DNA of 18,765 bases from NCBI RefSeq assembly GCF_000313135.1, contig NW_004457579.1, forward strand, positions 1-18,765, written 5' to 3'. Positions 1 to 8,900 of this stretch are shown piece after piece. The position numbers were made by a program, and so were the translations under genes. The notes beneath the pieces were generated by a model. It was not told the DNA's origin, ran no database searches, and saw nothing but the letters and a program-made list of their open reading frames with translations. Source of the stretch: Acanthamoeba castellanii str. Neff. Taxonomy: Eukaryota; Discosea; Longamoebia; Acanthamoebidae. Numbering within the stretch: position 1 is the stretch's first letter; the number at the start of each line of letters is the position of its first letter.

Positions 1-69
<69 letters not shown>
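1..69. repeat. Compound microsatellite (AC)n(ACG)n
   Basis: An uninterrupted AC dinucleotide run (1 to about 32) changes directly into an ACG trinucleotide run (to 69). It lies at the window edge, downstream of the last resolved exon of the minus-strand CH/ACS gene, so it is either intronic or in the 3' flank. Read on the minus strand the ACG run is (CGT)n, which would encode poly-Arg or poly-Val if translated; a stop does not appear before the edge. Confidence 0.95.
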
Positions 70-132
70 TTGGAACGTGAGACTCCTCTTCCGAATGTGT
101 GCGCCGCCACGACACGCAACACGACACGATAC

Positions 133-3100
133 GCGCATGACGCACTTGCGCTTGATGGTCAGGGACCGGGGTACGATGGACCACTTCTTGAGACCCGTCG
201 CCGTCATGGCCTCGGTTTCCGCGATGGCCTTGAGCTGCGCCTGGAAATCCGTGCTGCCGAGCAATCTGCAATGCGGGGGGGGGTCAGCCATGACACACGA
301 CACACTCCACACGCAACACACTCCACACGTCGACACGAGGAGTGGGTACTTCTTGGGGAGACAGTTGCGCTTCTTGGCAGCGCGTTTCATGAGGGCCACG
401 TCGACGATGAGCAGCGCCGCCAGGAACTCGCGGCCCTTGCCTACCACCAACGCGTTCCTGTCATACCACCACCACCCGAGTGAGCGTGTGCGGTCGTGCG
501 AGGGCGGTGGTGCGTGTGCGCACCGCATGAGGGGAATGCAGCGGAGGGCGGCCTCGAGCGCGGCGGGATGGACCACGCGACCGTCGGCCAGCTGGATCGC
601 GTCGGCTCGCCGCCCGAGCCACACCAGATGCCTGTCCACCACACAGCCCACCACCACCACACAGGAATGTGAGTCAAGCGCACGGTATGCGTGTGGAATG
701 CAGATTATGTGTGTGACGTCACCCTTGCGAGTCGAGCCTGCCCACGTCGCCCGTGCGGAACCAGCCGTCGGCCGACCGGGCCTGGGCGGTCAGGGCCGGG
801 TCCTGGAAGTATTCGGTGAACAGGTGCGGCCCGCGCACCAGGATCTCGCCGTCGTCAGCTGCCACCTTAAACTCGCATTCGGGCAGGGCCTCGCCCACCG
901 CGACCAGCTGCTGGTCCGGCCCCTCGGCCGCAGCAGTGGTGGGCTTGTTGTTGTCGAGCGTCCACGTCAGCAGGCCGCAGGTCTCGGCCTGGCCGTAGCA
1001 GTGGACCAGCCGCACCCCCAGCTCAGCGAAGAAGTCGACCACGGCCCGCGCCACTGTGAGTGCGCCGACATGAGTTGAGGAATGTCAGCCAGGCGAGTGG
1101 TGGTGGTCTGCTTGGAATGAGTGGAATGTTTGATACCGGGCTGGGAGTTGCCGCCGACGAGGGCGTGGCGGACGCGGCCGCAGCCGAGCTGCTTGCGGAC
1201 CTGGTCGAGCACCCGCGGGGCCAACCCGGCGACGCCCGACGCCGGCAGGCTCTCCGTCATCGCCTGTTTTATGTGTGCAGCAGTTACGCGAAAAGATGAG
1301 TACCGCCTCGTTGGTCGTGTGTGTGTCGTGTGTGTGTGTCGTGTGTGTGTCGTGTGTGTGTCGTGTGTGTCGTGTGTGTCGTGGAGGCGCGCACGTGATG
1401 GGAGGTGAGCCAAAAGTCCGGCGGGGCGGAAAGGATCGTCGGCTGCACCTCCTTGATGCACCCGTGCAGCATCGTCGCCTGCGTGCCATACGCACGTTCG
1501 GTTGTGTGTCGTTCGACACGTCAGCCAAAAGATGACACGACACGCACCACGACACACACGCACCACCGCACACGAACAACGACACACGCAACACGACACG
1601 CGCGTTGCGTACCTCGGGGACATAGAATACAGACATGCCGGTGAGGATGGGCACGTGCAGGGCCAGCAGCTGTTCGCTGATCTGGGCGGACGATAAGAAG
1701 GACACGTAGCAGTCGTCGGCGGTGACGCCCAGGGACTGGGCCACGCGCCGGGCCGTCCACAGGACGCTCCGGTGCGAGAGCACGACGCCCTTGCCCCGCG
1801 GCGGCGCGTCGGCGCTCGCGGACTCAGTGCCCGGCGTGAACACGATGCAGGCCGTGTCCGTCGGCACGATCGCTGGTCGCGGCCGCACACGAGTGTGAGT
1901 GTGAGCTCACCTCACACGCAACACGCAACACGCAACACACCTTTGGTGCGCTTCTCGAGTTCGGCGTCGAGGGCGTCGATGACGGTGTCGCGAGAGCCCT
2001 TGAGCCGCTCGCCGGCGCGCGAGAAGATGCGCCAGGTGAGCACCGCGTCGTGGCCCAGGCCGGCGTTGCCGGGCTCCTTGATGATGACCAGCCGCAGGTG
2101 CGGGAAGGCCTTGAGCTCGGCCCGCACCTTCTTCCACTGGCTCTGCTTCTCGAGCAGCAGGAACGGCGCCTCCGACTGCTTCAGTATGCGCAGCAGCTCG
2201 GCCCTGTCGTGTGTGTTGTGTCAGGTTTCCTAAATTACGACACACCTCGCACCCACGCACGCACGGGGGTGAGCCACACGCACGTGTTGTAGCTGTGCCC
2301 GACGCAGGGAATGGCGCCCGCGGCCATGGCAGCGAGGCTGAATATGTTCCATTCCGGCCTTTGTACGAGTGATGGGTGGTGGACTACAGAAGTGAGCGAC
2401 AAGCAGCGTTTTCACACACGACACATACGACATGACACGCACATGACACGACACGACACGACACACGACATGACACACGACACGACGCGCACCTGGTGGC
2501 ACTCTTGCCAAAGATGCAGATGCGGTCACCCGGCTTGAGCCCGAACGAGATCATGGCCCGCGCGGCCCGGCACACCATGTGCCGGTATTGGCCCCACGTC
2601 TTGCGTCGCCAGAACTCCTCGCGCCTTTTGTTTCGTTTGTATTTGCGTTTGCGTTATGTTTCGGTTTAACGAAATAATAATGGAAATGTGTGTCGCACGC
2701 GTACCGAACGGAGAAGGCGTGCTGCTCGGGATGCTCGGCGCAGCGGTCGAAGAAGAAGTGCACCACGCTCGTCGCCTGTTCCACTATACCTACGCGTTAG
2801 CCAGCTCGCCACACCCAGTAATCTTCATTCTTCTTCATTCTTCGTTCTTGTTCATTCTTTTTTCTTCTTCTTCGCTGGGGGGGAGGTGGGCTACCTGCCG
2901 GGGCGGGGAGCACGGCGGGCGGGGCATTGCGGTGGTGAATGTGCGAACCCGTGGCGAGGTCCGCCGGCGCCTTGGACTCCTCCGTCGCGGGAACGTGCAC
3001 TCGCGGCGTCAGCAACTGTCCCGGCCACACGCCAACGACGGTCAGTAGAGTAATCATAATAATAACAAATAATATTATAATAATAATAATACACTAACAC

Positions 3101-4293
3101 ATATTATAATATGAATGAATGAATAATGGCCGATCGTACGATCTTGAAGTTGCTCGAGGTGTGATTGACGAAGTGGGCCAGGTAGGTGAGCATGGAGGGC
3201 TCGTCGGGCAGGGCCGCGTCGTCGCCGGCGAAGTCGGCCGCGTCCAGCAGGCGCGGTATGCCGAGATGCCGCTCCGCCGCGGCGAACGCCAGCTCCAGCG
3301 CGTCGGCCGCGTTGGACTGGACGCGCCAGCAGTCAGACAAGAGGTGTGTGTGTGTGCGCGCGCGCGCGCGAGGGGCAGCGGGTGGTGAACCTGAGCGACC
3401 GACGCAAAGTTAAGCGCGTCGTTCTCCAGAGCGTGGACCAATGCACAAAACGTTCGGCCGTCACGCCAACTGCGCGTGTCAACAAGTCAGCCAACACACA
3501 TACGCACACGACACACACGAACACGGAATTTGATGAATGACAGGAATGATGGTGCAACCTGTCTTTGAAGTCGTCCGCCTTGACGCTGTAGCCGGCGAGC
3601 TTGTCGTTCACCCACCGCAGCGTTCTCCCCTTGTACGCCTCCGTTTCTGAGTTTTTTGTTGTTCGCCGCACCAGTGAGTGCCGGCCGCGAACAAACGAGG
3701 GAGGCGGGGGAGGGGCGGGGGCGTACTGGAGTCCAGGGAGCCCGAGGTGATGCCGGCCGCGGCGTGGTTGAGGTGGTACGCCCGAATCAGATTCCACATG
3801 AGCTCCAACACGGGGTCCACCTGCGCCTCCACCAGGTCTGTCGCGTTCGCGTTCGCGTTCGTTCTTTAGTTTGTTTCGTTCCTTCGTTTCGGGGGGGGAG
3901 TGCGATGCGACGTCAACGTACGTTCTTTGGTGATACCCACGACGGGCACGCCGTCCCTCTTGATGGCGTCGAGCAGGAGCGTCATGTTGGCCATCTTCAG
4001 GAATCTGTGATGCACGCCAAGCAAGCCACCGAGTCAGTACCACAGACTCAAGACCACAACAAGAAGCGCGAAGAAGAAGAAGAACGAAAGAAGCGCGGCG
4101 AAGAACGAAAGAGCAAAGTTGAAAGCTCGAGGCACCGTTTGTTGCCGGGCTTGCGGTTGACGCCGCTGACGGTCTTGTGGCTGGCGACCTCCCAGAGGTC
4201 GATGAGGGTGATGCCGTCGCCCACGTCCGTGGTCCAGTCCTCGATCTTGAGGCCCCGCTGCTGCAGCTTTTGGTTGCACCAGCGCGTGAAGAC
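133..4293 (-). CDS. Tandem CH-domain / acyl-CoA synthetase (AMP-binding) fusion protein, both ends incomplete
   Basis: Exons read downward: 4293-4136, 4004-3922, 3837-3727, 3646-3559, 3469-3391, 3316-3140, 3015-2895, 2789-2705, 2624-2493, 2358-2284, 2203-1941, 1872-1613, 1478-1395, 1263-1137, 1053-723, 631-524, 457-350, 265-133. All have GT/AG borders and matching phases, giving 841 codons with no stop. Residues 1-110 are CH1 (starts VFTRWCNQKL; later DVGDGITLIDLWE). Residues 118-230 are CH2 (SWRDGRTFCALVHAL; AERHLGIPRLLD; LPDEPSMLTYL), the tandem actin-binding pair of alpha-actinin/filamin type. Residues 233-272 are a Pro/His-rich linker. Residues 273-841 are an adenylate-forming domain of the bubblegum/long-chain acyl-CoA synthetase type: RPEWNIFSLAAMAAGAIP, CYGQAET, DGEILVRGP, DGWFRTGDVGRLD, LGRRADAIQLADG, REFLAALLIVDVAL and a C-terminal Lys-rich SLTIKRK. 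The family joins fatty acids to CoA using ATP. The ATP-binding P-loop is altered (see findings), so activity is uncertain. The start exon is unresolved. The C-terminus probably runs past base 1. Separate adjacent genes are possible, but no in-frame ATG or stop supports that. Confidence 0.85.
1315..1383. repeat. GTGTGTCGT tandem repeat inside a CH/ACS intron
   Basis: Repeats of GTGTGTCGT and GTGTGTGTCGT fill the middle of the 131-bp intron 1264-1394. On the transcribed (minus) strand the unit reads ACGACACAC. It belongs to the same CACGACA-type simple-sequence family that recurs in other introns of the window. Confidence 0.9.
2414..2487. repeat. CACGACA/CATGACA repeat inside a CH/ACS intron
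   Basis: Degenerate tandem copies of ACACGACA and ACATGACA fill the 134-bp intron 2359-2492. The orientation is opposite to the repeat at 1315-1383 in the same gene. Confidence 0.85.
3352..3372. repeat. Alternating purine-pyrimidine tract (GT)n(GC)n
   Basis: GTGTGTGC followed by CGCGCGCGCGCG sits in the 74-bp intron 3317-3390, between the two exons of CH2. Such strictly alternating runs are the classic Z-DNA-forming type. Confidence 0.8.
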
Positions 4294-4611
4294 CTAAAAC
4301 AAAAGAACAAGTCGGTAACGAGATGAGGTCGCTTGCCAAGGCGTGCATCCAAGGCAGATTATAATAATTGTTGTTATTTTAAATTAATATAACGGTAAAT
4401 ATGACATGATTATTATTTAATGGGAAATAGGCGTTGCTGTGGTGGGCTCCTTGGCACAAATGCAAAACAAATAATAAATCATGGACATGCGAAAGGGGGG
4501 AGGTGTCGAATGTGGTTGTGATCCAGCCCAAAGCAAGAATAAATTGGATTTGATTGTGAGGGATTATCTCTCTTATAAGTTTCTTTCGAGATTGGGGGGT
4601 CGTACACGCAC

Positions 4612-4641
4612 GCGCATGTGCCGGCCAGCTTCTGAACTCAT
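4612..4641 (-). CDS. Candidate first coding exon of the CH/acyl-CoA synthetase gene
   Basis: An ATG at 4641 opens ten codons (MSSEAGRHMR) that end in phase 0 exactly before a GTGCGT donor at 4611. The first clear CH1 exon (acceptor at 4295-4294) also starts in phase 0, so the two would join in frame across an AT-rich intron of 318 bp. No other nearby ATG gives a phase-0 exon ending at a GT. CH domains usually have a few more residues (a Trp/Gln-containing stretch) before the TRWCN motif, so another exon may be missing. This is a guess from phase alone. Confidence 0.25.
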
Positions 4642-4997
4642 AGCTGTGTTACGATCGATCTTCTTTGTAGCGGCACCCCGCCGTTTCAATCGTCTTGTTT
4701 CGTGCTGGTCTCGCTGCGTCCGCGTGTGTTTTGCGCAGAGTTGTGGCTGCGCAACGTTGGCTTGACGGTTGCGTTATTACGCTTTTATTTATTTATTTAT
4801 TATTATTTCGTGTTCTTTTTACGGGAGCGAGAGAAAGGCTGTGATCGATGGAGGGGTAAAGAAGCTTCATATTTTTTTTTGATCCTGCTCTTCTCCTTTC
4901 TTATGTACAGTAGAGAAGAGTGAGATTGGCTACAGCGATGATCGTCGTAGAGGGGGGATGAGAGATTGGGGGGGAAAAATGAGAGATGGGGATATTC
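4642..4997. other. Intergenic region between two minus-strand genes (3' end of the F-box gene, upstream of the CH/ACS gene)
   Basis: No convincing protein gene is visible on either strand. A run of TTTATTTA-type repeats at 4783-4807 reads as overlapping AATAAA hexamers on the minus strand. It lies about 200 bp past the F-box gene stop, where poly(A) signals would be expected. A TTATAAG element near 4572-4578, just downstream of this region, could be a TATA-like box if the CH/ACS transcript starts later than the candidate exon. The short plus-strand ORF at 4481-4765 has no recognisable content. Confidence 0.4.
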
Positions 4998-5765
4998 TCA
5001 ATGCGGGGGACCGTAGTAGTACTCGCCGCTGCTGCCCATGTCGGGCTGGTAGTGACCGCTGGAGGCGCCTTCGCCGTACCAGCCCGCCTCGCTCTCGTAA
5101 TCGTCGAGCAGCTCGCCCCAGTCCTGGTCGTTCTGGTAGTTGTCGAAGGCGTCGCCCATCATGTTGTCCTCGAAGTTGACCATGAGGCCGAAGAAGGCCT
5201 TCCACGTCCCGAGGGCCTTGCGCATCGATCCGTTCTGACACAGGTAGTAGTTCTGCGCCGCGTGCTTCCACGCCTCGCATTGCTCGTCATCTTCACTGAT
5301 GCTTCGCCATTTCCGACACACGAGCGCGAGCCGCGCCAATTGGATGTAATTGTCGCCCAGCTGCTCGAAGATCAGTGCGAGCACCTTGTCGGGCAGCGTG
5401 TTGACGATGTTGGGACCCGTGATGACCTCGGGCTCTCTCGGGGCCGATCGCCACGAGCTCGTAGCAGCGGAGGGGTAGTGGTGGCTCGGGCCGCCCAGGG
5501 ACAACGCCGACATCGAGGGCAGGATCTCGTCGGCGGTCGACGAGGGGGCGCCTCCATGGATGAACCAGCACGAGTCGCCTCGGCTGCAGCGATTCTGGAG
5601 GTAGTACTTGCACACTACGTTCCTCTGCCACTGTCCCTCGGCCCCTCCTCCTCCACCTCCACCTCCTCTTCCACCACCCCTTCCTCTTCCTCCACCACCA
5701 TTCTCACCGTGATTATACGAGCCACCGCCGCCGCCATAGTAGTTGCGTCCTCCGTCACCGTACAT
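4998..5765 (-). CDS. CCCH zinc finger / F-box protein with RG-rich N-terminus
   Basis: Intronless, 255 residues from the ATG at 5765 to a TGA at 5000-4998. A longer in-frame start exists at 5828 (276 residues). I prefer 5765 because the glycine-rich protein begins there and the extra residues (MKKKTESGKQ...) look like leader. Residues 1-45 are Gly/Arg/Tyr-rich with RGRGGGRGG repeats, an RGG-like RNA-binding or condensate-type region. Residues 52-70 form a CCCH finger: C52, C60, C66, H70 (C-x7-C-x5-C-x3-H), a fold that normally binds single-stranded RNA. Residues 119-165 match an F-box (NTLPDKVLALIFEQLG, then LARLALVCRKWRSI), the Skp1-binding module of SCF ubiquitin ligases. The C-terminal ~75 residues are acidic and Tyr/Gly-rich with no repeats such as LRR or WD40, so any substrate would have to be recognised through the finger or tail. 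A role linking RNA binding to ubiquitination is inference only. Confidence 0.85.
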   Translation of the reverse strand: MYGDGGRNYYGGGGGSYNHGENGGGGRGRGGGRGGGGGGGGAEGQWQRNVVCKYYLQNRCSRGDSCWFIHGGAPSSTADEILPSMSALSLGGPSHHYPSAATSSWRSAPREPEVITGPNIVNTLPDKVLALIFEQLGDNYIQLARLALVCRKWRSISEDDEQCEAWKHAAQNYYLCQNGSMRKALGTWKAFFGLMVNFEDNMMGDAFDNYQNDQDWGELLDDYESEAGWYGEGASSGHYQPDMGSSGEYYYGPPH

Positions 5766-5972
5766 TCTCAATCGAGTAATGACAAAAAGATCGAGTCGTT
5801 GCTTTCCAGACTCTGTTTTCTTTTTCATTTCTTGGTTGGCCTATCTTTTTCCTGAGCCAAGGTTTCTTTCACATTTCTTTGTTGCTTTTGATTTTCTCTT
5901 TCGTTTGTGTAAATTATTGCTGTGTGCGCGTATGTGGGTTGGGTAGCCAAGCAGACGAACGCGCTAAAGAAG
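5766..5972. promoter_or_regulatory. Divergent promoter region between the F-box gene and the ParB-like nuclease gene
   Basis: Only 207 bp separate the two divergent start codons. The stretch is T-rich on the plus strand (runs such as TCTGTTTTCTTTTTC) and has no TATA box I can defend. A four-codon upstream ORF (ATG TGG GTT GGG TAG, 5932-5946) lies 27 bp before the plus-strand start and could dampen translation if it is in the mRNA. The plus-strand coding frame is open upstream of 5973 without an ATG, so a 5' exon further left cannot be excluded. Confidence 0.45.
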
Positions 5973-8900
5973 ATGAGAAGGCGGCCTCCCTCTCCCTCCT
6001 ACCTGGCAGAAAGTGGGACGTGGACCCTTCCACTCGCCGACCCGTGGGGCGTCACGCAGCAGGTCGACCAACCGCAGCCCACATACGACTGCATTGAGGA
6101 AACTGCCAGCATTCATCTGCATGGTGGACCTACAAGCGACTTCGAGGACTGCGCTACCTCGGCAACTGGTGCCCTCGAGACAGGTTCGTGCTTTCGTCTC
6201 TTCTTTCTTCATCTTTTCTACTCGAATAACACATGGATGGCTTCTTCTTCTTCTTCGGCTTGCTACCCCCTCCCCCTGCCGACCCACCCTGCAGGTGGTC
6301 CACCCGAGGCCTCGCCGCAGCTGCCACGTAAAAAGAAAAAGAAGAAGGAGAAGGAGCACAACAGCAAGAAGAAGTCGGAGCGCAAGAAGCGCGACGAAGC
6401 TCCTTCCCCACTGCTGCCACTCGACGACGGGGTCATCAGCAGCACTACCACGACTACAAGTAGTAGCACCACCACGAGCAGCACCACCGCGACCACGGCC
6501 ACCGTCACCGGCGACGCTGGCCACCAGGGCCTTCGACGACAATCGCCCGAGATGCCTGCCCCCACGCCCGCCAAGAAGAAGAACAACAACAAGGAGCACA
6601 AGCAGCAGCAGCGCGCCCTGAAGCACGGCCGTCACCGAGATCATCGTCTGCGGCAGGTGGTGGACGATACGGTCGCCGTCGATAATAACTGCAACGGCGA
6701 AGACAGCACCGGTGCGCTGGAGTACGCGGGCGCGGACTGCTTCGGTGGTGGTGGCGGCGGCGGCGGTGCTGACGACGAGGCCGGCGCGGTCGGTCGGCGA
6801 CGGGTGCGGCGGCGGGGCGGGTCGCTCGAGATGCTGCCCAGCGAGCGAAGGAGCCGCGAGCTGCGGATGAGCGGCATCGACGAGGCCATGCTGCGCAGCA
6901 TTCTGGCGGACATCGACGTCCATGCTTCTGCCGCCGTCGGTGCGACCAGCGAAGCCGGTGACGTCATCAGCGCTCACAGCGAGCCCGAGACCATGGTCGA
7001 GGCCGCTGCCTCTGCGGCCGTAGACAGTAGCGACCACTGTGATGCGGCCGTGGCGGCCGCGCACAAGACGGCGACGGCGAGACAGAAGCGGAAGCAGAAG
7101 CTCAGCAGCAAGAGTGATGACGACATGAACCGCACGTACGTCGGCATGTTCCCGCAGCCCGGCGGCGGCAAGCCCGCGGGTGGTGGCGCCGCCAAGAAGC
7201 GAAGCTCCAACAAGCCGCAGCCGCAGCCGCAGCCCTCGGAGATCAGCCCCGCCTTCTCGCCACCGCCGACATCGACAACGTCTACAGCAACGCAGCAGTC
7301 GGGTGGGTTCATGCGGAAGCTGAGGAACGACGCGCTGAGCCGATCACTGGACCTCATTCCTCACATATTCGCCCAGAAGCCCACCGCGGCTGCTGCCACT
7401 ACCGCCGAATGTGTCGAAATGTTGACGACAGAGGGCGACGATCCGGCGGCGTCGTCGACACCGTCAGTAGTGGTGGTGGTGGACAAGCGTGCCAACAAGA
7501 AGCGCGCCGGCTCGCTGGGCAGGTCGGCCACCGAGCGGGCCAAGGATGACATCAGCGATGACGTGGCGGCGGCGGCGGCTACGCCGCCAGCGGCCGCGGT
7601 CGGACCAATCAAGAACGAGCAGCAGCGGAAGAAGGACCGCAAGCGGGCCAAGAAGTCGCAGGCCGAGGACGAGCTGCGCGCGACCCTCGAACCCAAGGCC
7701 CTCGCAGGCGCCAGTCCTCGAAGCGAAGCCACCAGCGGCCTGTCCGACGCCGCCGAGCCGACCGTCGCCACCGCCGCCGCCGCCAATGCGGCCGACGATC
7801 AGGGGGCAGAAGACCCGCAGCCGCAGCCGCCGCTAGAGCCCAGTGCCTACAAGCTGCCGCTGTCGGTGGCCAGTCCGAAGCCCGCGCGACCCAAGTCGGC
7901 AATCGAGAAGGCCAAGAAGACCGTCGGCGACGGTGCCGACAAATCGGCCGGCAGCATCAAGCGGCGCAGCTCCTACGACCGCAGCTCCATCGCCGCAGCG
8001 GCTGTTGAGGGCTCTGTGCCGGCTCCGCCCGTCGTTAACGTTCCCCGAGCAGCCGGCGCCCACGACGGAGGTGCGCTCGCCGCCGACGTCGCCGAGCGCG
8101 GCCAAAGAGAAGCGCCGCCGGTCGGGATCGGCGAAGGACGGCAGCGCGGGCGGCGCGGCTGCCGGCCCGCTCAAGCAGCTCAAAACGAGCGACGCGGCCG
8201 CGGCAGCGGCGTCGACGGCGGCGGTGGCGCGAAAGATGTCGACGTCGACATTGACGACAACGACGCCCACGGCAGCAGACATGTCTCATTCTCTCGCATC
8301 GTCGGCATCAATGTCGACGACGCGGCCGTCGCCCGAGTCGCTGCGGCTGCCGCTGGCCAAGCTCGAGGCCCTACGGACCGACGGCGGGAGCAGCGTCGAC
8401 CCCGGCGGGGCGCAGGCCCGGCTCACCACCACCAAGCGCGCCATGGGTGCCTCGCCCGCATCACCCACGGACGACCGTGGCGGCGGTGGAGGAAGTGCTG
8501 ACGTCAGCGACGACGACCAGCCGTCGCTCGAGGACTCCTACGGGGTGTACCTCATGAAGCGGATGAAGCACCGCAAGAAGCGGAAGAAGCGCAAGAAGCA
8601 GGCCAAGGGGCTGCGGGCCGGCGCCGGCAACGAAGTGGAGGCCGAGGCCGAGGGCGACGACGAGGGCGACGAGGTCTTCTTCGCGCACCTCAAGAGCGGC
8701 TTCGAGAACTACCGCAACGTCACGGCCGACCCGCTCCTGCCCTCGTCGCCGCCTCCACCGTCACTGCTCAACGCCGACGCCGGCGCAGACGCCGACACCG
8801 CGGCGCCCGAGTCGCCGGTCAAGAAAAAGAAGAAAAAGAAGAAGCTCCGCGTCAAGATCGAGGTCGCGGCGGGCGAGGAGGAGGGAGAAGGAGACGAGGG

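Noticed and set aside
77..1078. Plus-strand ORF of 333 codons at the left edge
   Set aside because: It runs through the introns and exons of the minus-strand synthetase gene and shows no domain; the minus-strand reading has many conserved motifs.
2790..3139. A gene boundary between the CH part and the synthetase part
   Set aside because: No ATG opens the first synthetase exon, no in-frame stop ends the CH2 exon before a good GT donor, and the linker exon 3015-2895 fits both neighbours in phase. Kept open only as the main alternative to test.
4481..4765. Plus-strand ORF of 94 codons in the F-box/CH intergenic region
   Set aside because: No recognisable motif, Cys/Arg-rich composition as expected of random sequence, and no splice partners.
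5964..7064. Long minus-strand ORF of 366 codons opposite the ParB-like gene
   Set aside because: It mirrors the GC-rich, repeat-rich coding strand (poly-Leu/Val opposite poly-Lys/Ser codons), has no family motif and would overlap a gene with consistent splice phases.
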